Below, piece by piece: positions 17,840 through 27,027 of a stretch of DNA of 64,000 nucleotides. Source of the DNA: Prevotellaceae bacterium (GTDB lineage Bacteria > Bacteroidota > Bacteroidia > Bacteroidales > Paludibacteraceae); assembly GCA_031271465.1 (NCBI GenBank), contig JAISVR010000032.1:28078-92077 (forward strand), written 5' to 3'. Both the position numbers and the translations under genes were made by a program. The notes beneath the pieces were generated by a model, which saw nothing but the letters and a program-made list of their open reading frames with translations, had not been told where the DNA came from and searched no databases. Numbering within the stretch: position 1 is the stretch's first letter; each line of letters opens with the position of its first letter.

Positions 17840-18853
17840 TTATTTAAATTCTTCAATTGTCCATTTCACAAATTCGTTCATTACCTCTACCCAATGCCGT
17901 TTATTTCTATCAGGAACGCCATTTTCATCAACTTCAAAAAAGTTATGTTCAAGGTTGAAATATCGTTTTAGCGTCAAATTGTCTTTCCCTTCCCGGATAA
18001 AATGCAGCGGCACTAAATCGCACAAATCACTCCCCACATCAGCAGTTCCGTAAGCAAGATAAATCGGAATATTTATTTTTACCAATTCATCTATTTGTGC
18101 TTCACTATAAGATTTCCACGGAGTAAGCTCCGGAGTTTTTTCAACTTCTTGCGGATTATTTGCTCTTTTGTATAAATCATACCAATACTCCATTTCTTTT
18201 TCTGCCTTTTCCCACGATATTTTTCCACTTTCGGCATTTTTTCTTGCTGACTGAATCATTTGGTCAATCCTGCCAAACGGATTAGCCGAAAACATTCCCA
18301 AATGCGTTACATTTTTATTGCGAAAAGCAATTCTCGGTGCTATTCTTGCCCCTTGCGAATGTCCTGCCACCACAAGTTTTGAGTTATCTACCCAGGATTG
18401 TTTCCGCAAAAATCCCAATACAATATTGGCTCTTTCCACATGATTCTCCCAATAATCGGCTTTGAAAAAATCGTTTCTATGTTCAGGATTTGGGCTGATA
18501 TATTCAAAATCGGTCAATTCATTTTCATTGGCAACTACCGGTGTTTTGGGCATAGAAACAATAACCAGATGATAGTATTTTTTAATACTTGCAATATCAA
18601 AATTTGAAATGCCGACTAACAGACTGTTGCCATTTTCAAATCTTATAATTAACGGACAAGCCCGCGAGCCTTGACTCCACAGGAAAACAGGCTTTTTCTG
18701 TGTCAAAACCGTATCAACAACAATAAAATGAATGCTATCGTTATTTTGTGTAAGCTCAAATTTAATTGCTTTGTTGTCGACAATGCTTGTTTTTTGTGCA
18801 AAGGCAGGCAAAATCGCCAAGCTCAATAATAATCCCAAGAAAAATTTCTTCAT
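17840..18853 (-). CDS. Exported alpha/beta hydrolase
   Basis: The 337-residue protein has a signal peptide (MKKFFLGLLLSLAILPAFA) and an alpha/beta hydrolase fold. The nucleophile elbow is GHSQG with S166; a late acid (AYGTADVGSD) and histidine (NLEHNFFEV) complete a plausible triad. It is probably a periplasmic or outer-surface esterase or peptidase-like enzyme with unknown substrate. The ATG at 18853 is used because the longer frame to 18913 would place extra residues before the signal peptide. It is convergent with porU. Confidence 0.78.
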   Translation of the reverse strand: MKKFFLGLLLSLAILPAFAQKTSIVDNKAIKFELTQNNDSIHFIVVDTVLTQKKPVFLWSQGSRACPLIIRFENGNSLLVGISNFDIASIKKYYHLVIVSMPKTPVVANENELTDFEYISPNPEHRNDFFKADYWENHVERANIVLGFLRKQSWVDNSKLVVAGHSQGARIAPRIAFRNKNVTHLGMFSANPFGRIDQMIQSARKNAESGKISWEKAEKEMEYWYDLYKRANNPQEVEKTPELTPWKSYSEAQIDELVKINIPIYLAYGTADVGSDLCDLVPLHFIREGKDNLTLKRYFNLEHNFFEVDENGVPDRNKRHWVEVMNEFVKWTIEEFK

Positions 18854-19070
18854 AACCTTTTTAATTTTCGGTATTATCCCTTTTAGGCTTGTAAAGCAAA
18901 CTGTCGCCGTCATTATTACTTCCCTTCGGTCAGTGATTTACAATTCCCGTTGGTCGTGATTGCTAATTGCGGACTTGACCCGCAATCGCACAACAACAAT
19001 TGATTGCCTTATATGCGATACCGCGTCAAGCGCGGTATGACGATTCCTTTTTTTCTCCGCACCGGCAAGT
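18854..19070. repeat. Repeat A copy 3 between the hydrolase and tag
   Basis: At about 18953-19042 a copy of repeat A (GGACTTGACCCGCAATCGCA ... ATACCGCGTCAAGCGCGG) lies upstream of the hydrolase and downstream of tag. It is preceded by CGTTGGTCGTGATTGCTAAT, a leader also found before copy 4 at 62403. Confidence 0.7.
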
Positions 19071-19646
19071 TTATCTTTCTCCCCTGCAAAAGCAATCCAT
19101 CAAATGGTCGTTCACAAAACCGGTAGCCTGTAAATGGGCATAACAAATAGTAGAGCCAAAGAATTTGAAGCCCCGCTTTTTCATATCCTTGCTCATCGCA
19201 TCAGATTCGGGCGATGAAACAGGAGCTTCACTCAGTGATGTAAGATTATTCACTATCGGCTTGTTATCCGGAAAAAACGATAGCGTATAGTTGTAAAAAC
19301 TGCCGAACTCTTTCTGAATGTCAAGAAACAGCTTTGCATTGGAGATGGCAGATGCGATTTTCAACCGGTTTCTTATTATACCATCAAACTGCATCAACCG
19401 TTCAATATCGGCAGCAGTCATTTGAGCAACCTTTTCGGCATCAAAACCGTGGAAAGCCTTGCGGTAGCCCTCACGCTTTTTCAAGATAGTAATCCAGCTC
19501 AATCCCGCCTGTGCACTTTCCAACACCAGAAATTCAAACAGCGTTTTATCATCACTAACAAGCCTTCCCCATTCCTCATCGTGATATTTTATATACAAAG
19601 CGTCAGTTCCACACCAGCCGCAGCGTCCATTCAGTATATCTTCCAT
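19071..19646 (-). CDS. tag: DNA-3-methyladenine glycosylase I
   Basis: The 191-residue protein matches Tag over its full length. It shows the N-terminal CGWCGTD and YHDEEWG motifs, GLSWITILKKREGYRKAF, and a C-terminal HLMDCFC. In Tag the N-terminal cysteine and histidine and the C-terminal histidine and cysteine bind a structural zinc. The enzyme removes 3-methyladenine from alkylated DNA. A -10-like TAATTTTG lies on the minus strand at 19725-19732. Confidence 0.92.
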   Translation of the reverse strand: MEDILNGRCGWCGTDALYIKYHDEEWGRLVSDDKTLFEFLVLESAQAGLSWITILKKREGYRKAFHGFDAEKVAQMTAADIERLMQFDGIIRNRLKIASAISNAKLFLDIQKEFGSFYNYTLSFFPDNKPIVNNLTSLSEAPVSSPESDAMSKDMKKRGFKFFGSTICYAHLQATGFVNDHLMDCFCRGER

Positions 19647-20058
19647 ATAATATTAGATTATCTTATTTAAAAACCGGTTGAAAGATTGCAGATACCTATT
19701 TCACCCTGTTTGGCTTATTGTTTGCAAAATTATTCATTTCCATTGTTTATACAAGCACGGCATTTACTTTTAACCGTGTGCAAAAGCTCCTCCAATCATT
19801 GGAGAGCAGTCCCCAAAGTTTGTGGACTGCTCTCCAAACTCTGAACACTTTTCTCCAAACCTTGGAGAAGACTCTCCAAACTTTGGGGAAGACTCTCCGA
19901 AAGTTGGGAACCACTCTCCAAACCTTGCGGAAGCTTCTCCAACGATTGGGGAAACTTCCGCAAGGTTTGGTTTCTCTTCTCCGAAGATTGATAACTGTTC
20001 CTTAATACTTAGAGAGATTTATATCTCTCAATTTATCGGTTGATATGATTTCTATTTT
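19647..20058. repeat. 21-bp tandem array (about 19786-20000)
   Basis: The gap between tag and the next minus-strand gene contains about ten imperfect 21-bp units with core TCCAAAnTTTGGGGAA. Core starts are 19791, 19812, 19833, 19854, 19875, 19896, 19917, 19938, about 19957 and 19980. Because 21 is a multiple of three, an open frame of leucine-rich heptads crosses it (19718-20005), but I regard this as a by-product of the array. The units contain short inverted halves (CTCCAA...TTGGAG). Confidence 0.75.
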
Positions 20059-20823
20059 TTAGCTCAAACATTTACTTGCTTCTTTCAAAATAATATTGTT
20101 GGTTATCAAACCCAACACTTTTTCGTTTGCATCACCGGTTTCAGTAACAAACACATCGGTACATTCGCATTTTTCATCCATCTTCGTTTTTGCTTCCGCC
20201 AGAGTAGCATCTATTGACACAACTGCAAAACTATCTTTCAATCTCTTTTTTATCTTAGCGTCGGAATCGCTATTTATCTCGGCATCGTAATTTTTAATAA
20301 AATCCTGAAGCGTTAATCCTTTTATTTCCTCTGTACTCTTACTTTCTTTAACCTTGGCAGCAATGAACCAGTCGAATAATTTTCGGTGAATAATATACTT
20401 GGCAACTCCTTTGTTGTCAAAAAAAGCAAAACGGTTGTAAGGTTTAAAACGAGGATATTCCATAATATCGTAAATTTTATTTTTGTACTCGCTCTCATCT
20501 AAATACTCTATTTCCTTAACCGGAATCATGTAGTCTTTAACCATCAATTTTGCCATTTTTTCGTGTGGAGTAAGCTGTTTAATAACGGCTTGATACGATT
20601 TGGTTGCCGCGTCGAAATTGTTCTTTCCGAAATAAAACGCCAATACCGTTCCAACCCAGGTACTCCAAAGAGGAATCAGCGTTTGCAATACGATTTCGCT
20701 GCTTCCTTTCTCGAACGAATAAATAGCAATACCCATAGTAGCCGCTAATACCGAAAAAGTAATTCCTAAGGCTAACCAGGCTGTTACGGCGCTTGGTTTT
20801 CCATTTGTTTCTTGATTTTTCAT
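20059..20823 (-). CDS. Two-TM membrane protein with CBS-like cytoplasmic domain, function unknown
   Basis: The 254-residue protein has two hydrophobic segments (about 15-36 and 45-66) separated by a short loop. A soluble region of about 185 residues follows. Its last part, with SIDATLAEAKTKMDE, DVFVTETGD and VLGLITNNIIL, reads like a CBS domain, and an earlier stretch with MVKDYMIPV and FAFFDNKGVAKYII may be its partner. CBS pairs usually sense adenine nucleotides. No enzyme motif is visible. I do not recognise a named family. Confidence 0.6.
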   Translation of the reverse strand: MKNQETNGKPSAVTAWLALGITFSVLAATMGIAIYSFEKGSSEIVLQTLIPLWSTWVGTVLAFYFGKNNFDAATKSYQAVIKQLTPHEKMAKLMVKDYMIPVKEIEYLDESEYKNKIYDIMEYPRFKPYNRFAFFDNKGVAKYIIHRKLFDWFIAAKVKESKSTEEIKGLTLQDFIKNYDAEINSDSDAKIKKRLKDSFAVVSIDATLAEAKTKMDEKCECTDVFVTETGDANEKVLGLITNNIILKEASKCLS

Positions 20824-21337
20824 AGTTGGAAAAAATTAAATTATTTAGTTGATTAAAATTCATTAACAGGAATTGCAAATGTCGTAAAAATATTTTGCAA
20901 AATAATGATTTAATTATGGATTATTTCCGTTTTTTAAAACATAACTTCACATATCGTATCTATAAACATTGAAAGAATGCTCTATACGATATTTTTATAC
21001 TTATCCGAAAAAATACCCAAAAAACAATTATTACGGTACTACTTTTAATTTCTACAAAGATTCAACGACAGTCTGTGTCTTTAGCTGCAACGCAGCGCTA
21101 ATCTTTGTAGCTACTTAGCAATTATAAAATAATCCGACTAAAGAATAGCATTCTCATTCTACTAAAATTTACTTTTAGAAAACTTTTTGCAATTCAATAA
21201 AAATTATATCTCTCAAAATCAAACATTTATAAAATAAAATGGAAAACTTTTCATTTTTGTTTGTAAAAAAGTAGAAAGAAATTTTTTATTTCCATTTAAG
21301 CGATTTACCTTCGCAGAGTCAAAATTTCAAAGCAATT
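20824..21337. other. 514-bp AT-rich intergenic region with hairpin F and nrdJ promoter
   Basis: Very AT-rich DNA without a supported gene. At 21052-21110 an 11-bp perfect inverted repeat (CTACAAAGATT / AATCTTTGTAG) resembles the hairpin at 13365-13432. TACCTTCG at 21306-21313 is a one-mismatch -10 box, 24 bp before nrdJ. I looked for conserved cobalamin-riboswitch segments because nrdJ needs B12 and did not recognise any. Confidence 0.55.
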
Positions 21338-23890
21338 ATGAAAACAAAAACTTACAGTCATGAAGAAGCCTTTCAGGCATCGTTAGTGTATTTTCAGGGT
21401 GACGAACTGGCTGCCCGGGTATGGGTAAACAAATATGCGCTCAAAGATTCTTTCGGGAAAATTTACGAGCGCACGCCCGACGATATGCATCGTCGCTTAG
21501 CAAGCGAAATAGCTCGTGTAGAATCGAAATACAAAAACTCGCTTTCGGAAGATGAACTTTTCGAACTCTTTCGCAATTTCACCTACATCGTTCCGCAAGG
21601 CAGCCCAATGACCGGTATTGGCAATAATTTTCAAATTGCTTCGCTCTCCAACTGCTTTGTGATTGGTTGCGACGGCTCGGCAGACAGCTACGGAGCCGTG
21701 ATAAAAATAGACGAAGAACAGGTACAACTTATGAAACGCCGCGGCGGCGTGGGGCACGATTTATCGCACATTCGCCCCAAAGGTTCGCCCGTAAAAAACT
21801 CTGCTCTTACCTCTACGGGCATCGTGCCGTTTATGGAACGCTACTCAAACTCCACGCGCGAAGTAGCACAAGACGGTCGGCGGGGCGCACTTATGCTTTC
21901 GGTTTCGATAAAACATCCCGATGCCGAAGCCTTTATCGACGCAAAAATGGAGCAGGGAAAAGTTACCGGAGCCAATGTGTCGGTTAAAATACACGACGAT
22001 TTTATGCAGGCAATGCTCAACCAAAAACCATATACGCAACAATATCCGGTCGACGCTACTGCTCCCTGGGTTACCAAAGATATTGATGCCGATGCGCTGT
22101 GGAAAAAAATCGTGCACAACGCATGGCAATCTGCCGAGCCCGGAGTATTGTTTTGGGATACTATTATCCGAGAATCTGTGCCCGATTGTTACGCCGACCT
22201 CGGTTTTCGCACGGTATCGACCAACCCGTGTGGCGAAATACCTTTGTGTCCCTACGATAGCTGTCGCCTGTTGGCTATAAATCTGTATTCGTATGTGAAA
22301 AATCCATTTACAGATAAAGCAGAGTTTGATAATAAGCTGTTCGAAAAACACATACAATTGGCTCAGCGCATCATGGACGATATTATCGACCTTGAATTGG
22401 AAAAAATTGAAAAGATTATTGAAAAGATTGAAGCTGACCCTGAAGACGAAGAGGTAAAACGCACCGAACGCATGCTTTGGGAAAAAATAAAAAACAAAAG
22501 TATGCAAGGACGCCGTACCGGAGTAGGCACTACGGGCGAAGGCGATATGCTTGCCGCTCTCGGATTGCGCTACGGCACAGAGGAAGCTACCAAATTTTCG
22601 GAAAAAATACACAAAACCATTGCCGTGGAAGCATATCGCTCGTCGGTACAAATGGCTAAGGAACGCGGAGCTTTCCCAATTTATAATACCGAGCGGGAAC
22701 AAAACAATCCGTTTGTGAATCGAATTAAAGAAGCAGACCCTGCACTTTACAAGGAAATGAGCCGCTACGGTCGGCGCAATATAGCCTGTCTTACCATTGC
22801 TCCAACAGGTACTACCAGCATTATGACGCAAACCACTTCGGGTATTGAACCTGCATTTCAGGTGTATTATACCCGTCGGCGCAAAGTAAATCCCAATGAT
22901 ACCGATGTGCGCATTGATTTCGTGGACGAAGTGGGCGATTCGTGGGAAGAATTCACCGTATTCCACCACAAATTTGTAACATGGATGCTCGCCAACGGAT
23001 ATGATACCACCAAACGCTACACCGAAGAAGAACGCAACGCGATGATAGCTCAATCGCCCTACAATAAAGCATGCGCCAACGATGTAGACTGGTTGCAGAA
23101 AGTAAAAATGCAGGGACGGATACAGAAATGGGTCGACCATTCTATCAGTGTAACTATCAACCTGCCTGCCGATGTGAGCGAAGAACTTGTTGGGCAACTC
23201 TATGTCGAAGCTTGGAAATCGGGCTGCAAAGGGGTAACCGTATATCGCGACGGTTCGCGCGCAGGTGTACTTGTAACTCCGCCTGCCGACAAAAAAGACG
23301 AAACTTCCAAACCTGAGAAAGATTGTAATTGCTATCCTTCGCGCATTACCGTGCGCCCCAAGGAATTGGATTGCGATGTGGTGCGTTTTCAAAACAACAA
23401 GGAAAAATGGATTGCATTTGTCGGATTGCTCGAAGGTTATCCTTATGAAATCTTCACCGGATTGAACGACGAAGAAGAAGGCATTATGTTGCCAAAAGCC
23501 GTTACGGAAGGTAAGATTATCAAAACAAAGGATGACGACGGACGCACTCGTTACGACTTCCAGTTTACTAACAAACGAGGCTTTAAAACTACCGTAGAAG
23601 GTCTTTCGCATAAGTTCGACCCCGAGTTTTGGAACTATGCCAAACTCATTTCGGGAGTTTTGCGCTACGGTATGCCGATAGACCAGGTGATAAAGCTGGT
23701 ATCTGCGCTGCAACTCGACAGCGAAACCATTAATACCTGGAAAGTAGGTGTAGAACGAGCGTTGAAAAAATACATTGCCGACGGAACAGCTATCGAAGGG
23801 CAAGCCTGCCCTAATTGCGGAAACAACACCTTGGTGTACCAGGAAGGTTGTCTTACTTGTAAAACCTGTGGATTCTCGCGCTGCGGATAA
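21338..23890 (+). CDS. nrdJ: Adenosylcobalamin-dependent (class II) ribonucleotide reductase
   Basis: The 850-residue single-chain enzyme shows the ribonucleotide reductase barrel motifs SLSNCFVIG, GGVGHDLSHIRP, NPCGEIPLCPYDSC and APTGTTS. Its C-terminal tail CPNCGNNTLVYQEGC..CKTCGFSRCG looks like a zinc ribbon with redox cysteines. It makes deoxyribonucleotides using a radical generated from vitamin B12, so it works with or without oxygen. Length and tail fit the class II NrdJ type. The next gene, malQ, starts only 14 bp downstream and is probably co-transcribed, which is an odd functional pairing. Confidence 0.93.
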   Translation: MKTKTYSHEEAFQASLVYFQGDELAARVWVNKYALKDSFGKIYERTPDDMHRRLASEIARVESKYKNSLSEDELFELFRNFTYIVPQGSPMTGIGNNFQIASLSNCFVIGCDGSADSYGAVIKIDEEQVQLMKRRGGVGHDLSHIRPKGSPVKNSALTSTGIVPFMERYSNSTREVAQDGRRGALMLSVSIKHPDAEAFIDAKMEQGKVTGANVSVKIHDDFMQAMLNQKPYTQQYPVDATAPWVTKDIDADALWKKIVHNAWQSAEPGVLFWDTIIRESVPDCYADLGFRTVSTNPCGEIPLCPYDSCRLLAINLYSYVKNPFTDKAEFDNKLFEKHIQLAQRIMDDIIDLELEKIEKIIEKIEADPEDEEVKRTERMLWEKIKNKSMQGRRTGVGTTGEGDMLAALGLRYGTEEATKFSEKIHKTIAVEAYRSSVQMAKERGAFPIYNTEREQNNPFVNRIKEADPALYKEMSRYGRRNIACLTIAPTGTTSIMTQTTSGIEPAFQVYYTRRRKVNPNDTDVRIDFVDEVGDSWEEFTVFHHKFVTWMLANGYDTTKRYTEEERNAMIAQSPYNKACANDVDWLQKVKMQGRIQKWVDHSISVTINLPADVSEELVGQLYVEAWKSGCKGVTVYRDGSRAGVLVTPPADKKDETSKPEKDCNCYPSRITVRPKELDCDVVRFQNNKEKWIAFVGLLEGYPYEIFTGLNDEEEGIMLPKAVTEGKIIKTKDDDGRTRYDFQFTNKRGFKTTVEGLSHKFDPEFWNYAKLISGVLRYGMPIDQVIKLVSALQLDSETINTWKVGVERALKKYIADGTAIEGQACPNCGNNTLVYQEGCLTCKTCGFSRCG

Positions 23891-23904
23891 ATCGTAAAGA
23901 ATCA

Positions 23905-26046
23905 ATGACGCTGTCGTTCAACATACATTATGAAGCATCGTGGGCGGAATTGCTGCGCATGAACAATTGGCAACTCGGTGTGCTTGGCAATCAGGTTACA
24001 TTGGGCAATTGGCAAGAAAGCGCAGCAATTCCGCTCGATACAACTAACTTTCGTGTATGGAAAGCTACGGTCGATGCATCGAATTTCACTTTTCCGGTCG
24101 AATATAAGTTTGTAATTTTCGATTCCAGCAATCGAAAGGTTCTTGCATGGGAAACCCGGCAAAACCGTTATACAGACAATCTTCCGAATCAAAACACCCT
24201 TTTTACCGACAACAATTTGCACTTCGACATAGCTCCTTTTCGCGGGGCGGGAACGGCAGTACCGGTATTTTCCCTGCGTAGTGCAGAAAGTTTTGGCGTG
24301 GGCGAATTTCTCGACTTGAAAAAAATGATTGATTGGGCAGCTCTCACAGAGCAAAAAATGCTCCAAATTCTGCCGGTAAACGATACCACGCTCACACACA
24401 GCAATGCCGATTCTTATCCTTACAATACACTTTCGGTGTTTGCCCTGCACCCCATGTATTTGCGCTTGGAAGCAATGGGCAAACTCAACGACAAGGCAAA
24501 AACAAGTTATTTTCAAAAAAAACAGGAAGAACTTAATCGTTTGCCTGCGCTCAACTACGAAGAAGTAAATTGTTTGAAATGGGAATATTTTCATCTAATT
24601 TATAAACAAAGAAAAAAGAAGCTTGCTACAGATAGTGATTATCAGCAATTTCTTGCCGAACATGCCGAATGGCTCATTCCCTACGCCGTGTTTTCCTTTT
24701 GTCGCGATGCAGAGAGAACGCCCGATTTTGAACGATGGACAATGTTCTCCGAACTACAACACAACTCCAATCAAACTCTAAATGCAAAAGCAGGCATCGA
24801 AAATTTTGCCAAAACCCATGCGGAAGAAATCGGGTTATATCAATTTATTCAATATCATTTGCATTTGCAACTGATTGAAGTACACCGGTATGCACAAGAA
24901 AAAGGTATTTTTCTCAAAGGCGATATTCCTATTGGAGTAAGCCCATACAGTGTTGATGTATGGTACAATCCGAAACAATTTAAGCGCGATTTACAGGCAG
25001 GCGCACCTCCCGACGATTTTTCTGTCACCGGTCAAAATTGGGGTTTCCCTACCTATAATTGGGACGAAATGCAACGCAACGGTTTTAGTTGGTGGCGAGC
25101 ACGCCTGCGCCACATGAGTATTTATTTTGATGCCTATCGCATCGACCATATCTTGGGGTTTTTCCGCATTTGGTCGATACCCAAAGGCAAACCAAGTTTA
25201 CTCGGACATTTCGACCCTGCAATGCCGCTTTCGGTAGCCGAAATTGAAGCCTACGGCTTGATTTTCGACGAAGAAAAAATGTTGCATTCGGTTGATAAAG
25301 AAGACCCATGCCAGGTGCTTTTTGTCCCCGATTGCACCCAACCCAACCGCTATCATCCGCGCATTTCGATACGCGAAAATACAGCGTATCTCAATTTGAC
25401 AAACTACGAGCAACAGTGTTACGCCCGTATTTATGAGGATTTTTTCCATCATCGCCACAACGGATTTTGGCAGCAACGCGCTTTGCATAAATTGCCCGAA
25501 CTGATTGCTTCCACGCCTATGCTTTGTTGCGGCGAGGACTTGGGCATGATACCCGCCACTGTGCCCGAAGTGATGCAAGAGCTACACATTCTTTCTCTTG
25601 AAGTGGAACGAATGCCCAAAATTTGGGGTATTGAATTTAGCTTGCCTGCCAGCGCTCCTTACCTGTCGGTATGCACAACTTCTACCCACGATATGTCGCC
25701 ATTGCGTTTATGGTGGACAGAAGACGCCGCACGCACACAGCGTTATTTCAACGCCGAGTTGGGTTGCGAGGGAATAGCTCCTGCCGAATGCGAACCGTGG
25801 ATTGTCGAAAAAATACTTGCCCGTCACTTGCAATCGCCCGCTGCATGGGTAATCTTACCGGTACAAGATTGGCTGGCAGTTTCTGCCGACTTGCGCTATC
25901 CCAATCCGGAAGCAGAGCGCATCAATGTGCCCGATAATCCCCAAAATTTATGGTGCTACCGCATGCATCTCACTGTGGACGAAATGCTTGCTGCCGATTG
26001 TTTCAACGAAGAAATCACAAAAATGATTCGAGAAGCAAGAGCTTAA
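23905..26046 (+). CDS. malQ: 4-alpha-glucanotransferase (amylomaltase), short form
   Basis: The 713-residue protein is a GH77 disproportionating enzyme. It contains the typical FSLRSAESFGVGEFLDLK entry, LPVNDTTLTHSNADSYPYN, FDAYRIDHILGFFRIW with the nucleophilic aspartate, CGEDLGMIP with the acid/base glutamate, and TSTHDMSPLR. It rearranges maltodextrins during starch or glycogen use. Bacteroidota relatives usually carry two N-terminal CBM20 starch-binding domains and are near 890 residues. Here the first about 16 residues (MTLSFNIHYEASWAEL) look like the start of the first CBM20 and run straight into the second, so most of one module appears deleted in frame. Confidence 0.9.
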   Translation: MTLSFNIHYEASWAELLRMNNWQLGVLGNQVTLGNWQESAAIPLDTTNFRVWKATVDASNFTFPVEYKFVIFDSSNRKVLAWETRQNRYTDNLPNQNTLFTDNNLHFDIAPFRGAGTAVPVFSLRSAESFGVGEFLDLKKMIDWAALTEQKMLQILPVNDTTLTHSNADSYPYNTLSVFALHPMYLRLEAMGKLNDKAKTSYFQKKQEELNRLPALNYEEVNCLKWEYFHLIYKQRKKKLATDSDYQQFLAEHAEWLIPYAVFSFCRDAERTPDFERWTMFSELQHNSNQTLNAKAGIENFAKTHAEEIGLYQFIQYHLHLQLIEVHRYAQEKGIFLKGDIPIGVSPYSVDVWYNPKQFKRDLQAGAPPDDFSVTGQNWGFPTYNWDEMQRNGFSWWRARLRHMSIYFDAYRIDHILGFFRIWSIPKGKPSLLGHFDPAMPLSVAEIEAYGLIFDEEKMLHSVDKEDPCQVLFVPDCTQPNRYHPRISIRENTAYLNLTNYEQQCYARIYEDFFHHRHNGFWQQRALHKLPELIASTPMLCCGEDLGMIPATVPEVMQELHILSLEVERMPKIWGIEFSLPASAPYLSVCTTSTHDMSPLRLWWTEDAARTQRYFNAELGCEGIAPAECEPWIVEKILARHLQSPAAWVILPVQDWLAVSADLRYPNPEAERINVPDNPQNLWCYRMHLTVDEMLAADCFNEEITKMIREARA

Positions 26047-26142
26047 AAACTATCAACATTCCTTAGTTTCAAATTGTTATTGTTTTTAGTGAAAAATCGT
26101 TCAATTTGTCAACAGCAAATTGCTAAATCCTGTTTTTTGTCG

Positions 26143-26150
26143 TACATTTG
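26143..26150 (+). promoter_or_regulatory. nfnA promoter -10 box
   Basis: TACATTTG fits TAnnTTTG exactly and lies 44 bp before ATG 26195 (17 bp before the alternative ATG 26168). Confidence 0.6.
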
Positions 26151-26194
26151 TGCCCGTTTTTTTTAATATGAAAAGTGAAAAATACAAATTTGCC

Positions 26195-27010
26195 ATGAAC
26201 AAAATTGTAAAAAAAGAACAGTATTCCGAAAATGTCTTTCGCTTTGATGTGGAAGCTCCATTAATTGCGAAATCACGCAAGGCAGGGAATTTTGTAATAA
26301 TAAAAGTAGATGAAGCGGGCGAGCGTTTTCCGCTTACCATCGCTTCGTCCGACCCCCAAAAAGGTACTATCACACTGGTAGTACAAGCAGTAGGTCTTTC
26401 AACGCGCAAATTATGCAAACTGAACGAAGGCGACTTTATCACTCATATCGTTGGTCCTCTTGGGAAAGCTACACATATCGAAAACTTCGGCACAGTAGTT
26501 TGTGCCTGCGGTGGTGTTGGTACAGCTCCCATGCTCCCGATTGCCGAAGCATTGAAAAAAGCGGGCAACAAAGTAATTGTAATAATAGCAGCTCGTAGCA
26601 AAGATTTAATCATTTTGGAAAAAGAAATGAGCCGATTTGCCGACGAAATTGTTATTATGACCGATGATGGCTCGTATGGTAAAAAAGGATTGGTTACTAA
26701 CGGTGTAGAAGAAATTATTAAGCGAGAGAAAGTGGATTTGTGTGTAACCATTGGTCCGGCTATTATGATGAAATTCGTTTCTCTCCTTACTAAAAAGTAT
26801 AATATACCTACCGTGGCTTCGCTTAATACAATTATGGTGGACGGCACAGGAATGTGCGGAGCTTGCCGCGTAACCGTCGGCGGAAAAACAAAATTCGTTT
26901 GCGTGGACGGACCTGAATTTGATGCACATCAGGTTGATTTTGATGAGATGATTAACCGATTGGGAGCTTACAAAGAGCAAGAGGCGGAAGCGAATAACAA
27001 GATTAAATAG
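26195..27010 (+). CDS. nfnA: NfnA-like small subunit of NADH-dependent reduced ferredoxin:NADP+ oxidoreductase
   Basis: The 271-residue protein has an N-terminal FAD domain (RFPLTIASSD), an NAD(P)-binding domain with CGGVGTAPMLPIAEAL, and a C-terminal cluster region VDGTGMCGACRVTV...FVCVDGPEFD that can hold a [2Fe-2S] centre. With NfnB it forms an electron-bifurcating complex that couples NADH, NADPH and ferredoxin. The same fold occurs in dihydroorotate dehydrogenase PyrK, but the nfnB gene just downstream supports NfnA. ATG 26168 in frame would add nine residues; 26195 begins at the conserved MNKIVKKE. A GxxExxY cassette separates it from nfnB. Confidence 0.88.
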   Translation: MNKIVKKEQYSENVFRFDVEAPLIAKSRKAGNFVIIKVDEAGERFPLTIASSDPQKGTITLVVQAVGLSTRKLCKLNEGDFITHIVGPLGKATHIENFGTVVCACGGVGTAPMLPIAEALKKAGNKVIVIIAARSKDLIILEKEMSRFADEIVIMTDDGSYGKKGLVTNGVEEIIKREKVDLCVTIGPAIMMKFVSLLTKKYNIPTVASLNTIMVDGTGMCGACRVTVGGKTKFVCVDGPEFDAHQVDFDEMINRLGAYKEQEAEANNKIK

Positions 27011-27027
27011 ACAAATTTATATATCCG

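Noticed and set aside
19718..20005. 95-codon frame of Leu-rich heptads on the plus strand
   Set aside because: Product of the 21-bp array between two minus-strand genes; two frames are open across it, which points to repeat structure rather than selection.
21014..21045. Fourth NarL-like box upstream of nrdJ
   Set aside because: TACCCAAAAA is present but the matching GGTA half is at the wrong distance, so no 16-bp palindrome is formed.
20824..21337. Cobalamin riboswitch before nrdJ
   Set aside because: No recognisable B12-box or conserved core was found in the 514-bp gap; a covariance search would be decisive.
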